Shown in pieces: positions 28,674 to 37,721 of a stretch of 64,000 nt of DNA (position 1 is the stretch's first letter; each line of letters starts with the position of its first letter). The notes beneath the pieces were generated by a model that had not been told where the DNA came from, ran no database searches, and saw only the letters and a list, made by a program, of their open reading frames with translations. The position numbers and the translations under genes are program-made. This DNA is from a virus: IMG/VR virus record IMGVR_UViG_3300032073_000022, positions 1 through 64,000 of that record; one strand, given 5' to 3'.

Positions 28674-29483
28674 TTATATTGTTATTTCTAATTGTGGAGC
28701 GTCATCTCCTGAGTCATCATAAAATTCAATGTATGGCATAGCATGTCCACCGCTATATGCAGTTTTTGTGTAGAACATAAGCACTATGCTGTTGCCCGAA
28801 GACCATCCTGACCTGTCTAATATCTCTTGAATTACAGTTTTAATATCGGGAGAGCTTAAGACAGTTCCATCAGCTGCACTTCTAAGTGTTCCATTCCCGG
28901 TGTCTGTATTGTTACCCCAAGCGACTTCGGCTGTAGTGAAGTTGCTGTGGTTAAGATGACTTGCGGCTGTTGGAGCAGCTTGATTATCTGCATCAAGAGC
29001 AGCTACATAGAAATCATGATTACTCGAACCACCTGCATATCCTCTCTTATTTAACTTCAAGTAAGCACTCTGAACGGTAGCTCCTTGTGCTGCAACAATA
29101 CTATTAAACCTAAAGTATCCTGCTATGTAATCGTATTCTCCCTCTTCATCATCAAACTGCGTACCAAGGTATGCTTTAGTCGAATTATGTGCAAATTGTG
29201 TGTTATAGGTTGAAACACTGGTAGCACTAGTCCCCCTTCTAGCTGCTTTACCATCGTCTGCACCAGCAGCTATGGTATAAGTATTAGTGCTTTGTAGTCC
29301 GGTTTCGTCGCCAGTGTAAAACCTGTACACGTCAGCCCTGTCTTGTATAACGCCAGAATGTTTAATACTATTAAGTGAGATATTTGCAGGCAAAATTTCA
29401 GAATTTCCAAGCTGATCGGTAAAAGTCACGGCAGAACCGTGTTTTATATCATTAGCACTAATTATTTTTAAAAAGGTGGTCAT
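28674..29483 (-). CDS. DNRLRE / CBM96-like fibre protein (269 aa)
   Basis: The N-terminus (FLKIISANDIKHGSAVTF) resembles that of the small 75-residue protein just upstream (IVIKAKSSTDIKNGSVIV), suggesting a shared attachment domain. From about residue 80 the protein looks like the DNRLRE beta-sandwich: GYFRFNSIVAAQGATVQSAYLKL, then many polar strands, SPDIKTVIQEILDRSGW, SIVLMFYTKTA and a final IEFYDDSGDDAPQLEI. This fold is known in bacterial and phage surface proteins that bind carbohydrate or serve as structural spacers. A receptor-binding or decoration function on the virion is inferred. Recognition is by eye only. Confidence 0.6.
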   Translation of the reverse strand: MTTFLKIISANDIKHGSAVTFTDQLGNSEILPANISLNSIKHSGVIQDRADVYRFYTGDETGLQSTNTYTIAAGADDGKAARRGTSATSVSTYNTQFAHNSTKAYLGTQFDDEEGEYDYIAGYFRFNSIVAAQGATVQSAYLKLNKRGYAGGSSNHDFYVAALDADNQAAPTAASHLNHSNFTTAEVAWGNNTDTGNGTLRSAADGTVLSSPDIKTVIQEILDRSGWSSGNSIVLMFYTKTAYSGGHAMPYIEFYDDSGDDAPQLEITI

Positions 29484-29498
29484 AGTCTATTATAGCCT

Positions 29499-29726
29499 CT
29501 AGTTGTTGGTGTCGCCGCTGTAATATCTAACATCGTCAAAACGAGTGTTATAGCGGGAGAACATAGTACCAGAGGGAACAAATTGATTGACCGTAGGATG
29601 AATTCTAAGCCCACTAGCTGGTGCTCCGTTTTCATCTAATGCAGGTATTTCGCCAATAGAGACAATGACACTGCCATTTTTTATATCAGTGCTGCTTTTT
29701 GCTTTAATGACTATCTCGTCAGACAT
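29499..29726 (-). CDS. Small protein sharing the N-terminal domain of the DNRLRE-like protein (75 aa)
   Basis: A 75-residue protein with IVIKAKSSTDIKNGSVIV at its N-terminus, a near match in pattern to FLKIISANDIKHGSAVTF of the next gene. It lacks the long C-terminal domain and ends with YNTRFDDVRYYSGDTNN. It has a CGGAG ribosome site. It could be a plug or an attachment subunit for the larger partner. Function unknown; paralogy is seen in the sequence. Confidence 0.55.
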   Translation of the reverse strand: MSDEIVIKAKSSTDIKNGSVIVSIGEIPALDENGAPASGLRIHPTVNQFVPSGTMFSRYNTRFDDVRYYSGDTNN

Positions 29727-29791
29727 GTTATATATCTCCGTTTAAAGATTTATTTAAGTTATTCTATCCTAAAGTTGATTAATCTGGTACG

Positions 29792-32700
29792 TTAGCTTGG
29801 TACGTTAGAAAATACTGAGTACTTCCACTGACCATCGCTTCTGACAGCAAACCCTTTTATGCCATGCAAGCGAGTATGACTTCCAAAGTCATTGTTTGCT
29901 TTTGAGTAATTATACATGTTAAGCACACACACAACCCCGTCCGTGTTTGGTATTTTTTGTCCAGTCTCATCATAAAGGTTTCCGCTCTTACTGTATCTAG
30001 CGACCGGCATTTGCAAATAACCATATTTGTTGATGATCGTCTGCTTTGTATCACCAGCAAAACCCACATTAAATCCATCGTTTTGGATGTCTGCTTGTAG
30101 CATATCGGAGGTGTGAGATAACGTTCTGTTTAACTTTAATACTATTTTAGAAGTTATTTCAGGTTTAATTGTAACTGTCGCCTCTTGTAGTTCAAACAAG
30201 CTTCCCGGTTGTTTACCAAGCATAAGGTGTCTAGCAATACTTGAGTGAGAATCATTGTACCTCATAGCGGTACTATAGCCATGTATTATACTACCAATAC
30301 TTACAATATAATCGTCATAGTCGCCAGCCCATATGTCAGCTCTTTCTTCTGCTGAGTCTGGTTCAAGTATCAGGTTCCAACTTCCTAATCTTCTTCTTGA
30401 TGTGCTACCTCCGGTAGTGCCGCCAACGGCAAAGCCAAGTGCTATGGTATTTTGTATGGTCGAAGTTTGGGTGTTATCTGTTACACCTTCCTCCCACCTC
30501 ATAGCGTTCGCACCTAGAATTATAGAGTCGTCAACACCTGAAGATCTAGCACCCGCGTTTAATCCAGCGAAGAATGATTGGTCGGCATCAAAAGATGTTT
30601 TTCCAGCTTCACGACCTATAAACACTGACTCATTAACACCAGATGACTGACATCCAGCCTCTGTACCAATAAAATTAGCGTAATCCACTTCGGCAGAAGA
30701 AGCACCAGCTTGATAGCCAATGGCGTTGGCAACCGTCACTCTGTTTGCATTATTAAAGGAGTGGGAACCAACCCCCGCTGTGTAGATTAATGTCCGACCA
30801 TTGGTAAGGGCACCAAAACCCAAGGCAATGCTTCTAGTGGACGTTTTTAAACCAGTTGCTGCCGAGTGACCAACCATCACAGTGTCCGAAATACCACTAG
30901 AAGCTTGAGCGGCGTACGAACCCAAAGTAACAGAATTAGTGTGTCTGAAAGAATCTTTTGCTGAAGCATCACCAATAGCCACACTTTGCTGAAACAGGTA
31001 AGAATTACGAGCTGAATTTCTTCCCATAGAAACCGTTCCATAGTGTCTCCAGCCGCTAGAAGCAGCGTTGACGCCTATGAATACATTGCCACCGATATGA
31101 TCTCCATAGCCAAGCAATTGACTAGCGGCTGTACCATCGACACCAGCACGATAACCAATCATCACTTCGTTCTGACCGTTTTTCAAACCAGACCCAGCAC
31201 TTCGACCTATAAAGATACTTTTTCTAATACCAGATGTGGCATGACCAGCTCTTACACCAATTGCTATAATATCTTCTGCTCCAGAGGCTCCAATAAGTGC
31301 TCCTCGACCGATCCCAATAGCTGTACTAAGACCACTAGCATCAAGACCGGCATTTGTACCCAAGAACAAGCCGTTGTCTACTTTAATAGTTTCTCTACCT
31401 GCATTATAACCTATACCAATATTTTTATGGGTTTGGCTTCCAGCAATACCGCCCGCAACAGACTGAAGACCAGCTCTGTGACCAATGAAAACGGAGTCTT
31501 GAAGACCACTAGTCGAAGCACCAGCTAGGAATCCTATATAAGTACCGGAAGTATTATATAGATTGTTGCAACCAGAAAGAGCTTGATAACCTACTATAAC
31601 ATTTTCAGATAGTTCTGTTACTTTATTACTTCGTACTCCAGCACCATCTCCAAGTCTAACCGCTTGATGGAATCTAAGATGTTTAAGGGTTCCGCTGCCA
31701 TCATGTCTAAAGTCAATAACTCTAGCCTGTCTTGTTAAGCCACTTCCAACAAAGTCAGAGAAGGCGGCGTCAGCGTATCCACTAACTTGCAGATGTAAAC
31801 CTAAATTGTAGCCACTCAATGCTACGCCGCTTATATCTGAGTAAAGCTTCGCATCGTACAAGGCGTTTCCACTAGATACTGAAGTATGAGTGTTTACCCA
31901 TCCACTAATAGCTACTCCGCTCACGTCGGAGTAAAGTTTTGACTCGTGAACAGCGTTTCCGCTAGTTACTGAAGTATGAGTATCCACCCAACCACTGATA
32001 GCCACACCACTCACATCGGAATAAAGCTTTGCGTCGAAGACTGCGTTTCCACTGATAGCTACACCGCTTACATCTGAGTAAAGCTTTGCATCGTAAAGAG
32101 CGTTTCCGCTAGCAACTGAGGTGTGAGTATTCACCCACCCACTGAGGGCTACACCACTCACATCAGAGTAAAGTTTTGACTCCTGAACAGCGTTTCCGCT
32201 AGCTACCGAGGTGTGGGTGTCTACCCAACCGCTGATAACTACACCGCTCACGTCAGAATAGAGCTTCGCGTCGTAGAGTGCATTTCCACTAGCTACTGAA
32301 ACGTGGGTGTTTACCCATCCACTACCGGGAGAAAAGTCAATTGAAATTGTGTCTGTGGCATTTCTATGAGTTCTGATACCCGTTGCACCAAGTATGTTAA
32401 GGGCTTCACTATCTGTTATAGTGTCAGCACTTCCAGCGTCGGCAGCTATATTAAAGCTATTCATAGTACCGCCACCAGCAGCAGTAATGGCATCTATTTG
32501 ATCTTGGAATGACTTACCACTAACAGCATGATCTATCAGGTGATATGCCGCCCAACCACTAATACGCACGCCGCTCACATCGGAGTAAAGCTTTGCATCG
32601 TAAAGAGCGTTTCCGCTAGCAACTGAGGTGTGAGTATTCACCCACCCACTGAGGGCTACACCACTCACGTCAGAATAGAGCTTCGCGTCGTAGAGTGCAT

Positions 32701-35650
32701 TTCCACTAGCGACGGAGGTGTGAGTATTTACCCAGCCGCTGATAACTACACCGCTTACATCGGAATAAAGCTTTGCATCGTGCAAGGCGTTTCCGCTAGC
32801 GACGGAGGTGTGAGTATTTACCCAGCCGCTGATAACTACACCGCTTACATCGGAATAAAGCTTTGCATCGTGCAAGGCGTTTCCGCTAGCAACTGATACG
32901 TGAGTTTCTACCCATCCACTACCGGGGGAGAAGTCAATTGAAATTGTGTCTGTAGCACTACCTTTCGTGGTTATGCCTGTTACCCCAGCTATGGTTAAAG
33001 TGTTTCCATCTGAGATTGTTTGATTCGCTCCAGTGTCTCCAGCAAGAGTAAATGTGGTCGATCCACCCCCCATGCCGCCACCGGTTCCGTTAGCTGCCGA
33101 TGTAATTCTTCCCTGAGCATCAACGGTAATATCTGCATTTGTGTAACTCCCAGCGGTTACCGTTGTGTGAGCAAGGTGAGAAGCTCCGATGCCGTCTGCC
33201 TTAACTCTTAGTGTATCAGAATCTATTTCTATAGTTGAATCGTCAACATTTACAGAGAAAGAACGATTAGCAGAAAGGTCACCACCCCCAGCTAAACCAT
33301 CTCCAGCGGTCAAAGTTCGGGCGTGAAGTGCTTCAACCGCAAATCCACTAGCAACAACTTGTGCTCTATTACCAGAAGCTATGGCAAAGGTTTTGGCGGC
33401 TTCATAAGCAAAACCACTAGCGACAACTTGTGCTCTATTACCAGAAGCTATAGCAAAGGTTTTAGCTGCCTCATAAGCAAAACCACTAGCAACAACCTGT
33501 GCCCTGTTACCAGAAGCTATGATGATTGGATGTAGCACATTATGAGCAAACCCACTAGCGACCACCTGTGCTCTATTGCCAGAAGCTATAGCAAAGGTTT
33601 TTGCAGCTTCATAAGCAAATCCGCTGGCAACAACTTGTGCCCTGTTTCCAGACGCGATTATAATTGGGTGTAGTACGCCGTAAGCAAATCCACTAGCAAC
33701 AACTTGTGCTCTATTACCAGAGGCTATAACATTAGCCATAGTTGCAGCTCCGCCACCACCAGTTGCCATATTAGCAACATCGTCTACGTAACCGCTAACC
33801 TGATTATATTTACCAACAGTATAACCACTATGTGCAGTAAGTGCATAAGTAGGATCTATAACTAATTGACCACTATTACCTGCTGAATGCTCAAAGAAGT
33901 TTGCATGTATACCGCTAACACCACTAACAATAAATAGATGGTCTTGATGAACGTGTCCGGTATGAATATCCCAATTGCCAGACACTCTAAACATGTCGCC
34001 AATAGCAAATGTCATATCTCTATTAATAAGGGATAATCCACTACCAGCTTGATAAGCACCACTAATTACACTAAGGTCATCAAATATAACGCCACTAACG
34101 TCAATTTTTTCTGTTGTCGTCCAAGCATCTGTAGCGTTACGCCATGTCCATTTCTTATCATAGTTTTTACTTTTGATAATAACACCGGCATCGTCAATTT
34201 GTGCATCGGTGTTTATAGGATCTCCACTTTGAGAAGCAAGCTCAATGTTTATATCCTTCATGGTAACGACTGTACTATCTAAGAAAGTCTTAGAACCACT
34301 GACGATCAGGTTACCTACAGCGTGAATATCTCCACCAAAATGTGCATCTCCACTAACATGAAGTAAGCCGCTAACGCCAACAGAACTGCCGACATCTAGA
34401 CCGTAAGAAGGGGCGACAGGTATTCCAATACCAAGTTGGTTTGTCCCCTTTTCGTAGCGAAGCTCTTTATCAAACTCTATTTTTCCGCTAGCGGTTGTAA
34501 ACGCAACGGCACCTGCTGGAATCTCTGAAGTGTAGTCCACATAGTTTTGTTGAACTACATATAAAGAAGAAAGATCTGGAACGTCTTCTAACTCCAAATA
34601 CCTAAACACTGGCGGGTTTTCTGGACAGGTCGCAGAAGATTCGTCGCAACCACTGGCCGGTCCAGCAAAAACTTGACCCTTAAGCTGTTTCTTGAAAAGC
34701 AGTCTCTGATCAACAAGTCCACTAAGTGAGAACACCTGATCTGTGTGCGTTTGGTTATCAAGTTCAGTTCTGAAAAACGGTTCTAGCTGCCTACCGCCAG
34801 AAGCCGTCTTAAGGAGAGATTGGGGCAACGCTTGCCCGCCTGAGAATTGAACACCAGAGCCACCACCAATAAAACCAGAAGCTCTAACTAATGAGTAAGA
34901 TACTTTACCACCTACATCAACTGCAAATTTAGGGTTGGGCTGAGAGACGCCAATCGAATTAGTTCCGGTTGACCAAACAATGTCTACATCGTAGTCTAAA
35001 GTTTGCTCATTTCCCCAGAATGCAATTCCAGCTTTCTTTGGTTCGCTAAACCCACTTACGCCACCAGCAGAAAATACTGAGTACTTTCCGGGATAGGTAA
35101 CAAACACCTCAGTAACACCCTGAAAATCTACGGGTGCTCCAGATACAGCATAATTAACACCGCTAACGCCTGCATGATAAGCCCCTGCAACTCCAGCATA
35201 ATGCCCCTGATGATTATTAGGCATATAGAAAGTAACGCCCGGATAACCAGAGAATTTATGCTCATGAACAGAGGTTGGAACATCGGCTAGAGTTGGGGTT
35301 GCGTAACCTCTCAAGCCACTAGCGGCAGATTTTGTCAAATACAAAGGGTAAAAGAATCCTTCACGACCCCTAGTGGGGCCGCTAGCACTCTCGTCGTTTA
35401 CGAAGTAAGGGCCAGAAGAGATGTTATTACTACGAAGAGGGTATCTGGTTAAAGTATTTGAATTGTACTCTCCAGAACCAACCTCGTACCTCGTTCCGTC
35501 AGTAGCAGCGTAGAATACAACGTCGCCATCCTCATAGAAATCTCTAAAAGGACTAAACCCAGTAGCTACACTGTCTAATGCAAAGGCATTAGTTGATGGA
35601 TCAAATGATAACTGTTTTACTCTATCTGAAAGTCTAACTTCTCTTGACAT
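29792..35650 (-). CDS. Giant tail fibre/appendage protein with SG-rich repeats and beta-roll (1952 aa)
   Basis: The N-terminus (LSDRVKQLSFDPS..., WEVG-like YEVGSGEY) shares a domain with the 2257-residue fibre at 40805-47578, probably for virion attachment. About residues 640-775 carry six copies of a 23-residue repeat (IASGNRAQVVASGFAYEAAK). About 910-1275 contain ten copies of a 30-residue repeat (ASGNALYDAKLYSDVSGV). About 1333-1720 hold some twenty 'VFIGxxAGxxSSG' units like YadA-head/beta-roll turns. The C-terminal 180 residues are non-repetitive and may be a receptor-binding tip. AAGGG precedes the ATG. Such repeat-built trimeric fibres are well known in phages; the receptor is unknown. 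Confidence 0.8.
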   Translation of the reverse strand: MSREVRLSDRVKQLSFDPSTNAFALDSVATGFSPFRDFYEDGDVVFYAATDGTRYEVGSGEYNSNTLTRYPLRSNNISSGPYFVNDESASGPTRGREGFFYPLYLTKSAASGLRGYATPTLADVPTSVHEHKFSGYPGVTFYMPNNHQGHYAGVAGAYHAGVSGVNYAVSGAPVDFQGVTEVFVTYPGKYSVFSAGGVSGFSEPKKAGIAFWGNEQTLDYDVDIVWSTGTNSIGVSQPNPKFAVDVGGKVSYSLVRASGFIGGGSGVQFSGGQALPQSLLKTASGGRQLEPFFRTELDNQTHTDQVFSLSGLVDQRLLFKKQLKGQVFAGPASGCDESSATCPENPPVFRYLELEDVPDLSSLYVVQQNYVDYTSEIPAGAVAFTTASGKIEFDKELRYEKGTNQLGIGIPVAPSYGLDVGSSVGVSGLLHVSGDAHFGGDIHAVGNLIVSGSKTFLDSTVVTMKDINIELASQSGDPINTDAQIDDAGVIIKSKNYDKKWTWRNATDAWTTTEKIDVSGVIFDDLSVISGAYQAGSGLSLINRDMTFAIGDMFRVSGNWDIHTGHVHQDHLFIVSGVSGIHANFFEHSAGNSGQLVIDPTYALTAHSGYTVGKYNQVSGYVDDVANMATGGGGAATMANVIASGNRAQVVASGFAYGVLHPIIIASGNRAQVVASGFAYEAAKTFAIASGNRAQVVASGFAHNVLHPIIIASGNRAQVVASGFAYEAAKTFAIASGNRAQVVASGFAYEAAKTFAIASGNRAQVVASGFAVEALHARTLTAGDGLAGGGDLSANRSFSVNVDDSTIEIDSDTLRVKADGIGASHLAHTTVTAGSYTNADITVDAQGRITSAANGTGGGMGGGSTTFTLAGDTGANQTISDGNTLTIAGVTGITTKGSATDTISIDFSPGSGWVETHVSVASGNALHDAKLYSDVSGVVISGWVNTHTSVASGNALHDAKLYSDVSGVVISGWVNTHTSVASGNALYDAKLYSDVSGVALSGWVNTHTSVASGNALYDAKLYSDVSGVRISGWAAYHLIDHAVSGKSFQDQIDAITAAGGGTMNSFNIAADAGSADTITDSEALNILGATGIRTHRNATDTISIDFSPGSGWVNTHVSVASGNALYDAKLYSDVSGVVISGWVDTHTSVASGNAVQESKLYSDVSGVALSGWVNTHTSVASGNALYDAKLYSDVSGVAISGNAVFDAKLYSDVSGVAISGWVDTHTSVTSGNAVHESKLYSDVSGVAISGWVNTHTSVSSGNALYDAKLYSDISGVALSGYNLGLHLQVSGYADAAFSDFVGSGLTRQARVIDFRHDGSGTLKHLRFHQAVRLGDGAGVRSNKVTELSENVIVGYQALSGCNNLYNTSGTYIGFLAGASTSGLQDSVFIGHRAGLQSVAGGIAGSQTHKNIGIGYNAGRETIKVDNGLFLGTNAGLDASGLSTAIGIGRGALIGASGAEDIIAIGVRAGHATSGIRKSIFIGRSAGSGLKNGQNEVMIGYRAGVDGTAASQLLGYGDHIGGNVFIGVNAASSGWRHYGTVSMGRNSARNSYLFQQSVAIGDASAKDSFRHTNSVTLGSYAAQASSGISDTVMVGHSAATGLKTSTRSIALGFGALTNGRTLIYTAGVGSHSFNNANRVTVANAIGYQAGASSAEVDYANFIGTEAGCQSSGVNESVFIGREAGKTSFDADQSFFAGLNAGARSSGVDDSIILGANAMRWEEGVTDNTQTSTIQNTIALGFAVGGTTGGSTSRRRLGSWNLILEPDSAEERADIWAGDYDDYIVSIGSIIHGYSTAMRYNDSHSSIARHLMLGKQPGSLFELQEATVTIKPEITSKIVLKLNRTLSHTSDMLQADIQNDGFNVGFAGDTKQTIINKYGYLQMPVARYSKSGNLYDETGQKIPNTDGVVCVLNMYNYSKANNDFGSHTRLHGIKGFAVRSDGQWKYSVFSNVPS
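31820..32325 (-). repeat. 30-residue fibre repeats, second block (six copies, one truncated)
   Basis: In-frame repeats of about 90 bases encoding ASGNALYDAKLYSDVSGVxISGW; one copy lacks the GWVNTHTSV part. Copies differ mainly at third codon positions, so the protein pattern is under selection. Confidence 0.8.
32560..32920 (-). repeat. 30-residue fibre repeats, first block (four copies), including an exact 90-bp duplication
   Basis: Four in-frame 90-base repeats. Bases 32711-32800 and 32801-32890 are identical over the full 90 bases, so this duplication is recent or kept by gene conversion. Confidence 0.85.
33325..33735 (-). repeat. 23-residue fibre repeats (six copies)
   Basis: Six in-frame 69-base units encoding IASGNRAQVVASGFAYEAAKTFA or the variant FAxxVLHPI. 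The two variants alternate in part, suggesting unequal crossing-over between units. Confidence 0.8.
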
Positions 35651-35693
35651 TTATGTTACCCTTGAATTGGTTTGATATTCACAAAAAATTAAT

Positions 35694-36737
35694 TTAGAAT
35701 GAGTCTTGCGAAACACTTGCTGTTACAGGAGGGCTACCAGAGGCAACATTTTTACCTAGACCATAGAATACTATATCAATTAACTCTGAATCAACATAGT
35801 CACCGGTCTCAGATCTAACCACAACAGAGCACATATGTCTATCTTTGTTGTTGTCTACACGCTGTCTCATGGTTGTTAACACGGTGTTGACTACACCGTC
35901 TTCTATACTACCTGAAGCTGTAGTGGCATTCGCATGACCTATGGCAATAAAGTGTGGGAAGCTTGCTCCACCATCATCTCTGAAAATTCCAGATGCCAAG
36001 TGAATTTCATACTTACCTTCTGCCGATCTATAAATTCCACTGACATTATGGAAGCTTCTTACGGACGGTACTCCAGCACCACCGTTTCCATCAAACTGAA
36101 CCCATGCTTGAGCAACACCTTTGGCGGTATTTGGAATAACAGATTGATCGCTAAACCTCATGTTACCAGAAACGTAGATTTCTTGGTCGTGACCTTGAAC
36201 CGTCTCGCCATAACCAGATGGTCCGACTGGAACAAACTTAAGGCCAATTCTTTCATAACCCGATGCGTTTATCCAATTGTTGCCAAGTTTAAAATCATCA
36301 GTACAAGGATTGGTACCATCAACATGATAGTATTGTGTATGTGGATTTCCAACATCTTTGTTGGCTAGGTCATTATGGTTTATATTATTTATTCCGGGGA
36401 ATGGTTGAATTTGAGTATTACTTGTAATACCCGCAACCGTAATCGGCCAGTTTGGAAATGCTATGCCTGACTCAGCAATGAAAATACCCTGAGAAGCATC
36501 ACCGGCAGACGTTTGCCTAGCTCTAACGTTCTTGTAGAACGGGAATCCATGTCCAGTCTGAGTGCCGATATCGCTACCGCCATCTGTATTTCCACTACAA
36601 ATAATTTTATTGATGGAGTACGCAAGGTCTTCCATATTGTGACGAACATCTTCTGCTGAAATTAATCCAGCGTTGTTGTCCGCTAAGTCGGTGCTGATAC
36701 TTGTAATCAGGTCACCAGAGTTCTTCATAGTAGGCAT
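35694..36737 (-). CDS. Fibre/collar-type structural protein (347 aa)
   Basis: The N-terminal 45 residues (TDLADNNAGLISAEDVRHNMEDLAYSI) form the helical 'DN..G.ISA.DVR' domain found at the start of many phage fibres; the 555-residue protein at 54165-55832 starts with a similar one. Near residue 120 is NDLANKDVGNPHTQYYHVDG, a known phage fibre/collar motif. The C-terminal half is beta-rich and has Ser-Gly pairs. A strong AAAGGAG site precedes the ATG. It lies next to the neck protein gene, so collar or whisker placement is plausible. Confidence 0.65.
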   Translation of the reverse strand: MPTMKNSGDLITSISTDLADNNAGLISAEDVRHNMEDLAYSINKIICSGNTDGGSDIGTQTGHGFPFYKNVRARQTSAGDASQGIFIAESGIAFPNWPITVAGITSNTQIQPFPGINNINHNDLANKDVGNPHTQYYHVDGTNPCTDDFKLGNNWINASGYERIGLKFVPVGPSGYGETVQGHDQEIYVSGNMRFSDQSVIPNTAKGVAQAWVQFDGNGGAGVPSVRSFHNVSGIYRSAEGKYEIHLASGIFRDDGGASFPHFIAIGHANATTASGSIEDGVVNTVLTTMRQRVDNNKDRHMCSVVVRSETGDYVDSELIDIVFYGLGKNVASGSPPVTASVSQDSF

Positions 36738-36750
36738 TTAAAGTTCTCCT

Positions 36751-37272
36751 TTAATAATTGAAATATCCACCAGATCTATTGTCTGAATACATTCCTCTTC
36801 TTACATAATCCGAGCCGGGACTATAAGGTCCGAGGATAGACTGGCCACTAACACTGTTGCCAGCCCTATAATCTATTAACGCTTCGTCGTATTTTTTGCA
36901 CAAATCCTGATATAAAACGGTAAGTGTGGAGGTTACACCTCTTAGGTCTATGGCGGAAGGGCCATCTTTGATACTTATCGCATTACCAGATTCTTTTCTT
37001 ATCTCGCTACCCACTATTATGCAGGAGGCTCTGAGACAAGCAAGTGCTATAAATGGGTCATCTTTTGTTCCAGAATCGGTGGGGTCTGGAGACAAGGTTG
37101 ATGCTTCTACATTTATATCGTAGGTATTATTAAAATCTACGTTCATGATTAAAAGTTGTGCGGCCACCAAAATAGTGGTTTCAACCCTGTCAGTAGAAAA
37201 AGTGTAATTTGAGGAGTCAACATCGTTAATAAGATGTCTAACTACGGTTGTCATTTGGCCTTGCCACGACAT
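36751..37272 (-). CDS. Head-tail adaptor-like neck protein (173 aa)
   Basis: A helical protein: MSWQGQMTTVVRHLINDVDSS, then a central helix pair (DPFIALACLRASCIIVGSEIRKES), ISIKDGPSAIDLRG and VLYQDLCKKYDEALIDYR. This order, a helix bundle followed by 'I.DG..AID' and another helix, is typical of gp6-like head-tail adaptors that dock below the portal. The C-terminal 35 residues are Gly/Tyr/Ser-rich. Ribosome site AGG, seven-base gap to the next gene. The family call is by pattern recognition and position. Confidence 0.6.
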   Translation of the reverse strand: MSWQGQMTTVVRHLINDVDSSNYTFSTDRVETTILVAAQLLIMNVDFNNTYDINVEASTLSPDPTDSGTKDDPFIALACLRASCIIVGSEIRKESGNAISIKDGPSAIDLRGVTSTLTVLYQDLCKKYDEALIDYRAGNSVSGQSILGPYSPGSDYVRRGMYSDNRSGGYFNY

Positions 37273-37279
37273 GTTTCAC

Positions 37280-37594
37280 CTATATATTGCTATGTACTTT
37301 GAATGTGTAAATGTCTGTAAAAAATGTTCCGCTTGGTATAATAACTCTTGCTTGCAATTTATAAACACCAGCTTCATCCAAGTCTCCAGCCACTGTGTCG
37401 TAAAACATGACACCTGAAATACCGTAGTCTTTAAGTGTTGCGTTTCTGTCTATAACAGAGTCGCTAGGCTTCCTAAAACTAAGTTGGTGAATTGATCCAC
37501 CATCAATGCCGGATATATTAACAATATTACCGTCATCTTTGATGGTTATCTCAAATCTAGTTCCAACATCGTTTTGATGTATTTCACTCGCCAT
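37280..37594 (-). CDS. Small conserved phage beta-sandwich protein (104 aa)
   Basis: The 104 residues begin MASEIHQNDVGTRFEITIKDD and contain GSIHQLSFRKPSD, GVMFYDTVAGDLDEAGVYKL and a final TFFTDIYTFKVHSNI. This arrangement ('D.GT.f..ti.d.g..vdis', 'f.KP', 'Y.t..gdLd..G.y.lqa.v') recurs as a small hypothetical protein beside neck or tail genes in many phages and resembles the N-terminal sandwich of baseplate upper proteins. AAGG lies seven bases before the ATG. Likely structural; exact role unknown. Confidence 0.6.
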   Translation of the reverse strand: MASEIHQNDVGTRFEITIKDDGNIVNISGIDGGSIHQLSFRKPSDSVIDRNATLKDYGISGVMFYDTVAGDLDEAGVYKLQARVIIPSGTFFTDIYTFKVHSNI

Positions 37595-37598
37595 TGCA

Positions 37599-37721
37599 TT
37601 ACCTTATTAAGATTATCGGATCTTTTTGTTTAATATTCATGTCAAACTTAAAAAGTGCCCCCTCGATCAAGAGGATGGGCTGTTTAGACATTTGTATGTT
37701 TAATACTAGATCTATCTTCAT
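37599..37721 (-). CDS. Very small coupled gene (40 aa)
   Basis: The frame from ATG 37721 to TAA 37599 encodes a beta-rich 40-residue peptide starting MKIDLVLNIQMSKQPILLIE. Its ATG overlaps the upstream TGA (ATGA) and lies one base into the -1 frame directly after an A6 run. No independent ribosome site is visible, so translation would depend on coupling or a -1 frameshift from the 45-residue frame. The stretch would otherwise be an odd 260-base gap in a compact region. Small proteins of this strand-rich type occur beside neck genes in other phages; the role is unknown. Confidence 0.5.
   Translation of the reverse strand: MKIDLVLNIQMSKQPILLIEGALFKFDMNIKQKDPIILIR

Noticed and set aside
31820-33735. 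Regular repeats that might look like a CRISPR array
   Set aside because: The units are in frame, code for SG-rich fibre repeats, and have no unique spacers.
35651-35693. TTTTTTGTGAATATC before the 1952-residue fibre, similar to the promoter motif
   Set aside because: It keeps the T6-GTG part but loses the TATAAT core, so it is too weak to list as a promoter.
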